From Heliocidaris erythrogramma (Eukaryota; Echinodermata; Echinoidea; Camarodonta; Echinometridae), in the NCBI GenBank assembly GCA_025617745.1, contig CM046853.1, positions 52,849,021 through 52,913,020 of the forward strand: a DNA stretch of 64,000 nt, given 5' to 3'. Position 1 is the first letter of the stretch. Each line of letters begins with the position of its first letter. Positions 12,840-24,038 of the stretch are shown here, one piece after another. The translations under genes and the position numbers were made by a program. The notes beneath the pieces were generated by a model that saw only the letters and a list, made by a program, of their open reading frames with translations, made no database searches and was not told the origin of the DNA.

Positions 12840-13181
12840 CAGTGGCGTAGACACGAACACGCTTTCTATTGTTAGGGGGGGGGCAGTGGCGTATCCAGGA
12901 TTTCCAAATAGGGGGGGGGGCGCGCCAGGAACTATTGATCGCCGTCATGGGGCAGGGGTCTTTGGAAAAATTTTGCTTCTGAAGAAGGGCTGATAGCAAA
13001 ATAGTGCTATATGTGACCAATTTTGAAGCCTATTTAATGAACAATATTTTCAATTGGTATGAGGATTTTTTTTTTTGTGCTGGTTTTTTTTTTGACGGCC
13101 AATAGGGGGGATACGCCCCTGGGGGGTGATGAATAGATCATCCCCCACTAACAATGGATATTATGCGTGTCTACGCCCGTG
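12840..13181. mobile_element. hAT-like MITE with 8-bp target duplication
   Basis: The ends CAGTGGCGTAGACACG and CGTGTCTACGCCCGTG are inverted repeats. The element is flanked on both sides by the same 8 bases, GATGAAAC (12832-12839 and 13182-13189). An 8-bp duplication and CAGTG-type ends are characteristic of hAT elements. A second element of similar type (12884-13121) lies inside it. Confidence 0.88.
12884..13121. mobile_element. Inner hAT-like MITE nested in another
   Basis: Begins CAGTGGCGTATCCAGG and ends GGATACGCCCCTG, inverted repeats related to but distinct from those of the surrounding element. The flanks are G runs, so its target duplication cannot be read. Confidence 0.7.
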
Positions 13182-13263
13182 GATGAAACTGATAGTTCTG
13201 AAACAGTCAATACGCAATGGCTGCAGTGCTAATAAGCATATATCTACACAAAGTGAATGTTGT

Positions 13264-13356
13264 CCAGAATTTTTGGAAATTGCTAAATTCTTGCCTTTAT
13301 TCAAAAAGGGAAAGAAAAATTTGTGTACAAATTACCGCCCAGTTTCCCTAACCTAG
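13264..13356 (+). pseudogene. Fragment of non-LTR retrotransposon reverse transcriptase
   Basis: Encodes PEFLEIAKFLPLFKKGKK followed by NYRPVSLT and a stop. The pattern (V/I)-P-(L/I)-FKKG-(D/K)-x-NYRPVSLT is the conserved start of the palm region in many LINE reverse transcriptases. Only about 30 residues remain; the 236-bp satellite begins right after. Remnant, not functional. Confidence 0.75.
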
Positions 13357-15495
13357 CTCTCTAACCTAGCTCTCTCTGCCAGAGTTTAGGGGAGAGAAGC
13401 ACCTAGGTTTTGCGTCGATTTTTATATTTTACCAAACTTAAATTATCATTACATTGCTATTAATCATATTATACAAATCATTTTTATATATATAATTTCT
13501 ACGAAGCATGTGAATAAAATCTAACTTTTAAAAATCAAAGTTATTCTAAAACCTGACACTCCCCTTACAACCAGACATCTATGCTAGGTCTACGTTTACC
13601 CCTAACCTCTCTCTGCCAGAGTTCAGGGGAGAGAAACACCTAGGATTTGTGTCGATTTTTATATTTTACCAAACTTAAATTCTCATTATATTGCTATAAA
13701 TTATATTGTACAAATCATTTCTGTCTATAGAATTTCTACGAAGCATGTGAATAAAATCTAACTTTTAAAACTCCACGTTATTCTAAAACCTGACAGTCCC
13801 CTTACAACCAAACACCCATGCAGGGTCTACGGTTACCCTGACCTTTCCCTGCCAGAGTTCAGGGGAGAGAAACACCTAGGATTTGTGTCGATTTTTATAT
13901 TTTACCAAACTTAAATTCTCATTATATTGCTATAAATTATATTGTACAAATCATTTTTGTCTATAGGATTTCTACGAAGCCTGTGAATAAAATCTAATTG
14001 AAAAATATGCAAGTTATTCTAAAACTTGACAGTCCCCTTACAACCAAACACCCATGCTAGGTCTACCGTTACCTCTGACCTCTCCCCGCCGGAGTTCAGG
14101 GGAGAGAACCACCTAGGTTTTGTGTCGATTTTTATATTTTACCAAACTTAAATTCTCATTATATTGTTATAAATTATATTGTACAAATCATTTTTGTCTA
14201 TAGGATTTCTACGAAGCATGTGAATAAAATCTAACTTTTAAAACTCCAAGTTATTCTAAAACCTGACAGTCCCCTTACAACCAAACACCTATGCAAGGTG
14301 TATGGTTACCTCTGACCTCTCCCCGCCAGAGTTCAGGGGAGAGATCGAACCATCCAGGTTTTGTGTCGATTTTTATATTTCACAAAACTTAAATTACAAT
14401 TACATTGCTATTAATTATATTGTACAAATCATTTCTGTCTATAGAATTTCTACGAAGCCTGTGAATAAAATCTAATTGAAAATATGCAAGTTATTCTAAA
14501 ACTTGACAGTCCCCTTACAACCAAACACCCATGCTAGGTCTACCGTTACCTCTGACCTCTCCCCGCCAGTGTTCAAGGGAGAGAACCACCTAGGTTTTGT
14601 GTCGATTTTTATATTTTACCAAACTTAAATTCTCATTATATTGCTATAAATTATATTGTACATTATTTTCTACGAAGCATGTGAATAAAATCTAACTTTT
14701 AAAACTCCAAGTTATTCTAAAACCTGACAGTCCCCTTACAACCAAACACCCATGCAGGGTCTACGGTTACCCTGACCTCTCCCTGCCAGAGTTTAGGGGA
14801 GAAGAACACGTATGTTTTGTGTCGATATTTATATTTTACCAAACTTAAATTCTCATTACATTGCTATCAATTATATTGGATAAATCATTTCTATGTATTT
14901 CTACGAAGCATGTGAATAAAATCTAACATTTAAAACTCCACAATATTCTAAAACCTGACAGTCCCCTTACAACCAAACACCCATGCAGGGTCTACGGTTA
15001 CCCTGACCTCTCCCTGCCAGAGTTCAGGGGAGAGAAACACCTAGGTTTTTTGTTGATTTTTATATTTTACCAAACTTAAATTCTCATTATATTGCTATAA
15101 ATTATATTGTACAAATCATTTTTGTCTATAGGATTTCTACGAAGCCTGTGAATAAAATCTAATTGAAAAATATGCAAGTTATTCTAAAACTTGTCAATCC
15201 CCTTACAACCAAACACCCATGCAGGGTCTACGGTTACCCTGACCTCTCCCTGCCAGAGTTTAGGGGAGAAGAGCACGTATGTTTTGTGTCTATATTTATA
15301 TTTTACCAAACTTAAATTCTCATTACATTGCTATCAATTATATTGGATAAATCATTTCTATGTATTTCTACGAAGCATGTGAATCAAATTAACTGAAAAA
15401 ACAAGTTATTTTAAAACCTGGCAGTCTCCTGACAACCAAGAATTAGTAATATAGTTATAATTAGGTATAACCCTGAGCGGTCTAGCCCGAAATTT
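13357..15495. repeat. 236-bp satellite array, about nine units
   Basis: The motif CCAGAGTTCAGGGGAGAG recurs at about 13384, 13621, 13857, 14094, 14331, 14571, 14791, 15022, 15258 and, degenerate, 15491. Spacing is mostly 236-237 bp (220-240). Each unit contains GTGTCGATTTTTATATTTTA, TCTACGAAGCATGTGAATAA and CCTTACAACCAAACACCCAT. Two sub-variants differ after AATAAAATCTAA: one has CTTTTAAAACTCC, the other TTGAAAAATATGCAAG (near 13995, 14475 and 15165). No coding potential. Confidence 0.95.
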
Positions 15496-17997
15496 AGGGG
15501 AGAACACAACCCAAATCTCAATGCCTAGATCCTGCCTACCAGTCTCACATTCACTTTTTAAAAACCTTCTAATATTCCTATGGAATTTCACTTCCTTCCA
15601 TGTAAATATTTGCCAATATCGTGACAATAACTATTTCTTGAATCGTTTTATAAATGCTACAATAACGAATCAAAGAGTTAATAATGATCTATCGCCATGA
15701 AAATGAACGAGATGTCTTTTAAGTGTTACTTGCTTGATGCGTCTTTCCAAAGTAATTTTCAATTGAAAACCTAAAGTGCTGTCGAGCTAAAATTTCAGAA
15801 TTTGAATCCTCTGATATATTATGCTTTGTCATTTCAATTTGATGATTTTACGCCAGGTTCTTATATTTAAAAAAAAATGATCTTAATGTTTCTTCTTACG
15901 CCCTCTAGGATTTGTGTATGTGTATTATGTATTTTTTAATTTTTGTTTGTTTGTTTGTTTTGGGTTTTTTGAGGGGGCTGTCTTCAAAGTGACACATACA
16001 TGTATTTCCATTGTTTCAGAAAGGTTTGTAATATTCAAACTGGACCCCGTCTTATAGAGCTGCGATCGATTCGAATCAATTGCAACTCCTTATAAGTCTG
16101 TAAGATGGGGCCCTGGTCTTACCTATTCCATTTCATGCCATTCATTAGTAAATGTGTGAGATTCGACATAATTTTTATTATTTTACTTTAAAATGATGAC
16201 TATAATTATATTGTTGTGTGGCAGTTGGTCAAGATAACATCCCGACTCAGGTCAATGATCCAACGAAAGAAAATAACCCAAATATCTACAGACAGACGTG
16301 ACAAAATCTATTTTATCTACGACCTTCAATCTATGGATATTTCATTGTAGGCCAATTGTGTATTTGGGGGATACAGATGTAATACTGGAGCGCAAGGGGT
16401 GTCAATGTACCAGACATGAGCACTATGCAAGAACCCATCATTATTATTACCCCGAACTGATAATAATTTCATTTTGTATAAAAGGAAATACTTTGGAAAG
16501 TTACTAACTTTAAGATAGGTTTTGCGGTAAAAATTTAGTTCAGCGTGGTTCTAGGTATAATTTAAGGTCAAAATTGAAATTGTCTATACATCTCTCATAT
16601 AACAACAAAACTAATTCGAATGTTCTTTCACTTAAAAAAGAAAAATAGGTACAATAGGTGTGATTTCCATGGAACTGGCTATAGTAGTTCATTCATATCG
16701 GGTACTTATGGGCAGTTATTTGTTTGAGAGAATGCTTTTATGTCTTTAGTTTAAAATATGGAAGAGAAAATTTAGTCATAAGCCTAACCTATGTTTTTCA
16801 ATCAACTAAAGTTTGAACAATAGATAATTCAAAGGCACTTTGAACTTTGTATATCTTAAGAATGAAAACGACAAAGAAAACATAATTTTTGAAACGGAAC
16901 ATGTTTCGGAGTCATACTCCATCATCAGCCTGATTATTTTACAACAGAGACAGTGCTATATATACTTTCAGATTACATACCAAATAACATGAACAGTTAA
17001 CAATATAAGTTAACAATTTTATATCTGTGTAACATACCAAGATGAATATACATTGGCCCCAGATGATTCAGACTCCTGCATATTATCATTAAATCATTTC
17101 CATGTACTTACATGACTAATTTAAAGACATATACCCAAACACATTTGCCATAAGGGACACTTTACGGGATTTTAGGTACAAATGGTGGGGGGGGGGCATT
17201 TGAAGAAAAAAAAAACAACCTGGTGGAAAATCAACAATCAACAATCTAAGCTGTGGATTGTCAACTTTTCAACATGGGTTTGAAAGATGGAAATCATCAA
17301 CTGTTCAGGAACTAGCAACACTTTTGTATGAGAACTTTTATCTGTCTGTCACTAGAGCATTTTGTATTTAATAATAGCCATTCAAGTTTTATTGGGTTTA
17401 ATCCTATTCTGTACAGGCTTTATGTGAAAGCGCACAAATTTTGTCATGTCACGAGAGTTGTACCTATTTACTTTAAAATGAATTATTTTCTCTCTTTGGG
17501 GAAACAAAATTTGGGGGATACCAGCTGCCACACTCTCTAAATTTCGGCGTTGATGCACGGCAACATCCTAAAGCAATGTTGATCTGTGATAACGGGTAGC
17601 AAACCAAGTCATAAAGTGACAAGAACATGGATGTAATTAGGAATTTCCAAAATACCTAGTAGATATTGAACGATGCTATGGTATGATGAGAGTCTGTAAA
17701 TGTACAAAGGATATTTTTAGCTATTTTTAAATGTTAAACAGAATATTTGTAATTCGTGTAATTGAAATTCAAAGTCTGAACACAGGAAGACAAACGGCAG
17801 GAACAGTCAGAAAGTAAAAGAAATTCACACATTGAAGTGTGCAATGTGGCAATGTAATGATAAATATACTATTAAAAACAACAACAGTATAATAATAATA
17901 ATAATGATAATGATAATATAATAGAACATTTAGAGTCCACATGACTTTAACCTTTCTATGGCAACTGCAGAAGTAATAGAAGCACTGGCAAAGTTAT
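15496..17997. other. Non-coding intronic stretch
   Basis: No gene recognised. Contains a small hairpin at 16042-16112 and, near 16897-16940, a CATGTTTCGG...CATCATCAGCC motif of a type common in invertebrate repeats. Confidence 0.5.
16042..16112. repeat. Short palindromic element
   Basis: GGACCCCGTCTTATAGAG and TAAGATGGGGCCC form imperfect inverted ends around TGCGATCGATTCGAATCAAT. Probably a miniature element of about 71 bp. Confidence 0.55.
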
Positions 17998-18101
17998 ACA
18001 GCTGTAGTAGTAGTAGTAGTAGTAGTAGTAGTAATATAGTATTAGGCCTACTACACTTACTAATATTAGTATTAATATTAGTAGCAGTAGTAGTAGTAGT
18101 A

Positions 18102-18143
<42 letters not shown>

Positions 18144-18338
18144 GAATTATATAGTAATATAGTAGTAGCAGTAGTAGTAGTAGTAGTATAGTAGAAGTAT
18201 AGCAGCAGCAGTAGCAGTGGTAAGTGTATATAGTAGCAGTAGAACTACTGGTAGTAGTAGTAGTATAAAGTAGTATCGTAGTAGTAGTTGTAGTAGTAGT
18301 AGTAGTAGTATAGAGCTCTAGTAGTAGTAGTAGTAGAA
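17998..18338. repeat. TAG/GTA trinucleotide microsatellite, left part
   Basis: Long (TAG)n tract with interruptions. It resumes at 19067-19220 after an inserted element. The minus-strand frame rich in T, L and Y is an artefact of the repeat. Confidence 0.95.
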
Positions 18339-19066
18339 CACGTGGCGTATCTATGGATTCTGGCGCCCGGGGCAAATAAAAAAGTTGCGTCCCCCTACTC
18401 CTTCTTCGTGCCTAAACCTACTTGTACAAGCAAGGGAGCGAAGCGACCGAGCGGCAATTTTTTTGCATTTTTAACCCTAAAAAGCACAATTTTTTGCGCA
18501 TTTTACCCAGGAAATTTTGCAAGTGACCACTGTGCATGCAGTTGAGAAGTTCGAATTTTGTACATTGATAAACGGTTTTCTATTCACGCCCTTCTAACAT
18601 TGGGAGCGAAATTAACGAAAAGTTGAAAGTTGAGATTTATTTTAAATGTTGACCCTCTGCAAATGCTTTATTATGCATTTCATCCTATATTGGAGGCGCA
18701 ATACTTAGCAAGAGGCAGATGAAACTTACAGGTTAGCGAGCAAAGCAACGACATTTTCATCTTTATTTTCAAAATTCTGAACCCTTAAACAACTATTTAA
18801 GAACTATATACCGGGCGCTCGAAATTACGAGATCCTGAAAGACAATAATTATCTGAAGGGACAAAGCGACTGGGCTTTAGAAAATTTGCGCATTTTAAAC
18901 CCTCAAAAACTTTATTTCGAATGCTTTTACCCTACCGATTAGGGGGGGGGGGGCGGGGCGCATAATCCTTAAGAATTGTGCTTTTTCTTTCTCACTTTTG
19001 CGTTCTTTGCACCTCGTCCAAGTGCCACCCGGGGCACGTGTCCCCTGCCCCCTAAATATGCCACTG
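18339..19066. mobile_element. hAT-like element inserted into a microsatellite
   Basis: Left end CACGTGGCGTATCTATGG and right end TAAATATGCCACTG are inverted repeats of the CAGTGGCGTATC type. AGTAGAA flanks both ends (18332-18338 and 19067-19073), consistent with a 7-8-bp target duplication, although the target is itself a TAG repeat. The 728-bp interior is non-coding and carries CCCGGGGCA near both ends. Confidence 0.75.
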
Positions 19067-19220
19067 AGTAGAACTACTAGTAGTATAGTAGTAGTAATAG
19101 TAGTAGTGGTAGTAGCCTAGTAGTTGTAGTTGAAGTAGTATGGTATAGTAGTAGCTATTAGTAGTAGTAGTAGTAATAGTAGTAGTAGAATATTAAAGTA
19201 GTCGTAATAGTAGTTCTACA
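19067..19220. repeat. TAG microsatellite, right part
   Basis: Continuation of the (TAG)n tract after the hAT-like insertion. Confidence 0.9.
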
Positions 19221-19629
19221 TCTACTAAAAAAAAAGCAGCAGAAGCAGAAATACCGAATATTATTTTGCTGGGTGATGCTATACTATTGCTCGAAGTAGA
19301 ACTTGATTTGCCACTTTAAACCACATACCCAAAACTGGTTTTATAAATGCCAGGACACCCAGCTTTATGTACACAACACTGGAACACGCAATGCAGGAGA
19401 ACCACAACTTTCCTTCCATCCTTGGTTGTGGAATGTCTCTGCTCAATTCATGCAAGGACATGTCATGACCCCACTGTTTTTCATGCAGGCTTGCTTTTCA
19501 CAAAATCCTCAACCATACCAAGGAGTTCGGTCCTTGACCAAACCCACCCGCGTGCCCCCCCCCCCCCCCCCATTCATACATCGAAAAGAAGAGAGGAAGA
19601 GAATATAAGAAAGAAAAAAATGGACCAAT

Positions 19630-20275
19630 GAATTTCCAAAGCAGGCGAAAGAAACCTCTAATCGGTGTTCAAGATCCAAGTATTACCAATGCTCCCAGTT
19701 TATACATCTTCAAACGTAAACTGAAGTTTTACTGGAGTAATTATCTAGTTGATTCTTCTTAATTGTAATTATTACATGTATTGTAACATGATTTTTTTAC
19801 AATTTACTACTGTATAGCAACTGTCGACTTGACTCTCCTTATTTCCTTTCCTGTAGCCGGATTTTCTTTTCTTTTCTTTTCTTTTATTTGTGTCGCTTCC
19901 TGAATGTCCTTTTCTTTATATGTATCTCATCCCCTCCCCTCTTTCTGTACATAATCCCTTCTCCCCATCCTTTTAATGATTTAGTTATTTCATGTCTATA
20001 AAAGATACAAACACTTATTTGACAAACAGTTGTTATTTGTTATGTTAGCTCGTTAGGTATATTTTCTTCTATTAAACATTTGTTTTTTCATCTTCTTTAT
20101 GGCTTGCTTTGAGGGACTGACTTTTACAAGCTAAGCTTTACCCAAGGTCTCCTCGTCTTTATGTTTATTTATAATGGATCATTGTTCATACTCAGTATGA
20201 CATTTCATTTTAAATTTGTAAAACTGTGTAACATGTTTCTTGAAAGAAAGACAAATAAACTTGAACTTGAACTTA
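19630..20275 (+). mobile_element. 3' end of a CR1/L2-type LINE
   Basis: Two frames give NEFPKQAKETS and, shifted, APSLYIFKRKLKFYW followed by a stop, the pattern (SLPxxI...S.FK.KLK.Y) that ends many CR1/L2-like reverse transcriptases. A roughly 500-bp 3' UTR follows and ends in AAATAAACTTGAACTTGAACTT, a short tandem tail typical of this clade. 5'-truncated and frameshifted. Confidence 0.7.
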
Positions 20276-20423
20276 TGTGCCATTTAGGTCGATACCCCCT
20301 CCCCAAGATGAAAACGCGTACTGTAAGTTGTTCGTAGACCTGTCAAGTAAAAAAGAAAGGATACATTTTCTTTTTTCATTCCATTTTAGCACACGATAAT
20401 TACAGATATGTATGGACGTGGGC

Positions 20424-20640
20424 AGGCAAAGAGAAGAAGAAGAAGAAGAATAGAGAGAGAGAGAAACTGAGAGAAATGGGGAAAGAAGGCGGGGAGAGAA
20501 AGGGAGAGAGAGAGAGAGAGAGGGAGGGGAAAGAAGGCGGGGGAGAGAGAGAGAGAGAGGGAGAGAAAAAAAGGAGAGAGGGAGAGAGAGAAAGTGAGAG
20601 AGGAGGGGGGAAGAAAGCGGAGAGAGAGAGTGATTTTGCG
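20424..20640. repeat. GA-rich purine tract
   Basis: About 215 bp of GAGAGA/GGGA-type purine strand, including a duplicated GGGGAAAGAAGGCGGGGAGA-like unit. The overlapping long frames are low-complexity artefacts. Confidence 0.9.
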
Positions 20641-21436
20641 AGCTCCTCTCCCATTTGCCCTCTATACTAACAAATCATATTGTAATTTCCTCTGTCATGT
20701 CTGTAGTAAATATTAGATCATACATGCACCAGGGAAATGTCACATTTCCCTGCATGCACCATTGATATTGATAGCTTCACATGTTTTACAAAAAAACATG
20801 TATGAAACAAATCTTTTCCATCATTGCATCAACAGCTAAGAAAATTTATGAAATATGAACTCGCAAGAGTTGACGATTTGTGTTAGATTGATTACAGCTT
20901 CAAGACTTTATGATGTTCTTATTTCTTCTCGGGTTTTACTGAAAGTTTTACTCACTGTTTTCTTTAATTCATCTGATTTTATTAAAATAAACTAAATACG
21001 AGGGTGGACTTTATTTCTCACTCCCTCATTCTATTTATATTTCATACGAATAACAGTATTACCCATCCCCCGTCACTTATCCAGAAGCACACCGTACGAA
21101 CATAAGGCGGAAGTTAAAATACATTACTTTTCTTTTTATCCATTATGCAATGAATACTTAAAAAAAATAAAGATTAACATTTGCAAACTTGTTATTATGG
21201 CTCAAATATTCTTGTTGGGGGGGGGGGGGGGGAGGGAGGGGGTCTTGGAACCCCTTCTTTCGTATCAAGAGGAGCTTAAAATAGCCCAGTACAGTTAAGA
21301 TTAAACTGATTTTATGAAGGCATGACACATGAAATTGTATCATCTATCAAAAAATTGTTTTGGAGTGATCTGACAAGAAATGGCTTTTATTTACTTTTCA
21401 TGATCAATCACTTCCCCTTTGTGTCTTCCTATCCAG

Positions 21437-21547
21437 TCTGTTGCCTCTTCATCTTCATACACGAATCGCCAAGATGTGTATAGAGCATAAGCGACACTTG
21501 GCAACCACTAGCTACACATCGCCAACACTCAGAGCCCTGCAACAAAG
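21437..21547 (+). CDS. AASS: AASS exon: saccharopine dehydrogenase domain, after nucleotide-binding part
   Basis: A 111-bp exon between TATCCAG and GTCAGTG. Frame: last base of a split codon, then LLPLHLHTRIAKMCIEHKRH and LATTSYTSPTLRALQQ. This matches the family segment SLLPYVLHPLVAK-CI, (V)-TASYI-PAL. The exon ends two bases into a codon completed by T of the next exon (QS-AVDAG). The required preceding exon ending in ..VIS was not located. Confidence 0.9.
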
Positions 21548-21842
21548 GTCAGTGAACTTTGATGTACAAAATCTAAAAGGTCGTATGATAGTAATATTCG
21601 TTTCTTGTATAGTTAAGCAATGTGTCTCTGTGCGCATCCAAAGAGCTTTGAATTATAACCTAGGTTCAAGCCTAGCTGCCCCTGATAAAGCACTGAAGCA
21701 TTCAAATAAATCCTTTCTACCAGTATCCATTTACTTCACTTAGGTTGAGTGTGGCAATTACAGATTAATGACTTCCCATACAACATTAATGCTGTTGCAG
21801 AGATTCGAACCCTCTCCTATGTTCTTATGTAACTGAATGTTG

Positions 21843-22006
21843 TACTGTCAAACCACCTGTATAGAAAGACCACACTGCTTGTTTCCCTTGAAAAGTATTT
21901 ATCATTGAAACATGTACTACAGAAACCTGTACATAAAGACCACCTGCTCATAGAGACCGCTTTTCATGTCTCCCTTGAGCAGTCTTTATATACAGGTTTC
22001 GCTGTA
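21843..22006. mobile_element. MITE with TACAGT-type ends, copy 1
   Basis: Begins TACTGTCAAACCACCTGTAT and ends ATACAGGTTTCGCTGTA, inverted repeats. The interior is AAAGACCAC...CTGCTCAT...AGACCGCTTTTC. A second copy lies at 28250-28426. Tc1/mariner-like TA-flanked ends are likely. Both copies lie in AASS introns. Confidence 0.75.
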
Positions 22007-22237
22007 CATGCTTCTTTCTCTGCCGGCATTGTGAATTTCATTCACTTGCTCAAAACACTTAATTTTTCATTTATCTCCATTGTGCATCTATTAGCTGTTG
22101 CTAAGTCAGTCAAATTTTAGACAGGCATTATATTTTGTTGAGGGAAGGTATTGTCTGCAAAGCTTTCTAAGATCTGATCAAAAATAAAATGTTTCTGTTT
22201 TGTTCTGTTTTCTACCATAAGTTGAATGTAATAAACG

Positions 22238-22560
22238 AAGAAGCTTGACTGGGGAGGAATTTTTAATTTGTAAACAAATCTTTAGGCATTTTACTCCCAG
22301 TGTTAAAGATCGTATGCTCGATCTGTAATGAAAAACACAAGTCAGAAAAAATTGGAACCAGCGGGATTCGAACCTGTCATCTACTGCTTGCCGGGCAGCG
22401 ACTAGCCTGGTGGTTAAGTGGCTGCCCGGCAAGCAGTAGATGACAGGTTCGAATCCCGCTGGTTCCAATTTTTTCTGACTTGTGTTTTTCATTACAGATC
22501 GAGCATACGATCTTTAACACTGGGAGTAAAATTCCTAAAGATTTGTTTACAAATTATAAG
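22238..22560. mobile_element. Head-to-head inverted SINE dimer
   Basis: A minus-strand copy (about 22238-22405) and a plus-strand copy (about 22405-22560) of the tRNA-derived SINE meet at their tRNA-like heads around GCCTGGTGGTTAAGTGGCTG. Each arm contains GGTTCGAATCCCGCTGGTTC and the body AACACTGGGAGTAA. The arms are nearly identical, so a transcript would fold into a long hairpin. Confidence 0.85.
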
Positions 22561-23236
22561 TTGAATGTAGTTTCATTTAATTAAACAGTTGAAGATGCAA
22601 CTGCTTAATGAACCAGTTGAGTTACGTATAATTTGTGTATGAAATGCGCAAAATTTGCTATTATTACCCGAATGATCATCGATCTGGCTTTGATAATTTT
22701 TGTAATAGCCCAATAAGATTATTGATTATATTTGAAGCATATAATGTCTAATGTAAGAAAACAAAAGTCGAATGTATGGTGAGGTGTGGGACCATCAGCT
22801 ACCTACAGGCTTTAGTTAAGAGTCGTCCAGTTCTACGTTTTTGCAAATTTCTTTGTTAAACTTGATTCTACTTATTCTGAAGTTGAATTGTAGAGCAGTT
22901 TATAAGAAGGACATGTCAGTAATGCTTGATCGTTTAAAATTTTGTTTTTACCACATTTACAGGTCCTGAAACTATGCATGTGTAGTAAATAAATCAATGA
23001 ATCAAAATCTTGATATTGCATGTTACTGTTGTGAATTTTACTTCGATTTCTAGAAAACGATAATTTGACAAAAAATGAATGGAATTTTTTCATGGTGGGT
23101 GGGGGAATCTCTATGAATTTCTCTTTGTTCAGTCACAAAAATATTTTCTCTCATTGGATGCCGTGCCTTGCGCATACTTGAAGATGTATAGCTAGAACCT
23201 TCAGCCATAACTCCTATATTTTTAACCCCCATACAG

Positions 23237-23345
23237 TGCCGTGGATGCTGGTATAACTATGATAACAGAATGTGGTCTGGATCCAGGCATTGATCACATG
23301 CTAGCAATGGAATGCTTTGAAAATGTCAAACAACAAGGAGGAAAG
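23237..23345 (+). CDS. AASS: AASS exon: GLDPGIDHMLAM segment
   Basis: A 109-bp exon between CCCATACAG and GTATGTATG. It encodes AVDAGITMITECGLDPGIDH then MLAMECFENVKQQGGK. GLDPG-DHMLAM is a signature of the saccharopine dehydrogenase domain. The first T completes the serine codon split from the 21437 exon. Ends in phase 0. Confidence 0.96.
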
Positions 23346-23702
23346 GTATGTATGTCTGTATCATATCATCAATCATCCCCCGCAAAAAAAAAGCAACGAC
23401 AACAGGCGTCCAAACAAACAAAGAAAATAGCTATTATACAATAATAAATTTAAAGCCATGATCAATGCAACTGTGATTTTGTTTCTTTTATTAGCTCTTT
23501 AAACCATTTAGAATTAATATAAATTAGTTCGTATGCACTAGCATAATTTAATAATTTTTGAAAAGTCATATATACTGTCATTTATTTTATCAATGAAGCA
23601 AACTGAAAAATTGCTGTTATGTATATAAATGCTATTTTCAGTCTGTCTAGATACATTTTACCAGTATTTTTGCTTCATTGTATTGACACTTTAATGTGAC
23701 AG

Positions 23703-23779
23703 GTGAAACTGTTTGAATCATGGTGTGGTGGTCTACCTGCTCCAGAGTTTTCAGCCAATCCACTGAAGTACAAGTTCAG
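23703..23779 (+). CDS. AASS: AASS exon: CGGLPAPE segment
   Basis: A 77-bp exon after TGACAG and before GTGAGTTG. It encodes VKLFESWCGGLPAPEFSANP then LKYKF and two bases of serine. CGGLPAPE-NPL-YKFSW is strongly conserved in saccharopine dehydrogenases. The split codon joins AG|T in the exon at 26911. Confidence 0.96.
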
Positions 23780-24038
23780 GTGAGTTGACCTATACCTTAG
23801 GAATACAATAGAAGTTTACACTTCAAACTCTGACGCTTGATGAAATATTTTCTATATCTGAATATATTTATGCTTCCTCCATAAGATAGAGAGAAAAAAT
23901 AGAGAGCTAGGAAATAAGTAAAAGAGAAAAAGATTTGAATTCCTTTTTTTCAACGAAATATTGTAAGATGAATAGGCCTATATGCTTATTCCAGATGTTT
24001 GTTTTTGTATTGTAACTTAGTCTGACTGTCAGTCTGAC

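Noticed and set aside
13357-15495. CRISPR array
   Set aside because: Units are 236 bp and similar throughout, without unique spacers, in a eukaryotic genome. This is a satellite.
16890-16945. Penelope-type or other retroelement, from CATGTTTCGG...CATCATCAGCC
   Set aside because: The motif is widespread in invertebrate repeats, and no reverse transcriptase or element boundary is visible.
17956-18375. 139-residue minus-strand frame rich in T, L and Y
   Set aside because: Translation of the TAG microsatellite.
20400-20670. Overlapping frames on both strands in the GA tract
   Set aside because: Low-complexity purine repeat; no domain.
22390-22465. tRNA gene
   Set aside because: The tRNA-like sequence is the head of a SINE present in several copies, with a degenerate D arm and a SINE body attached.
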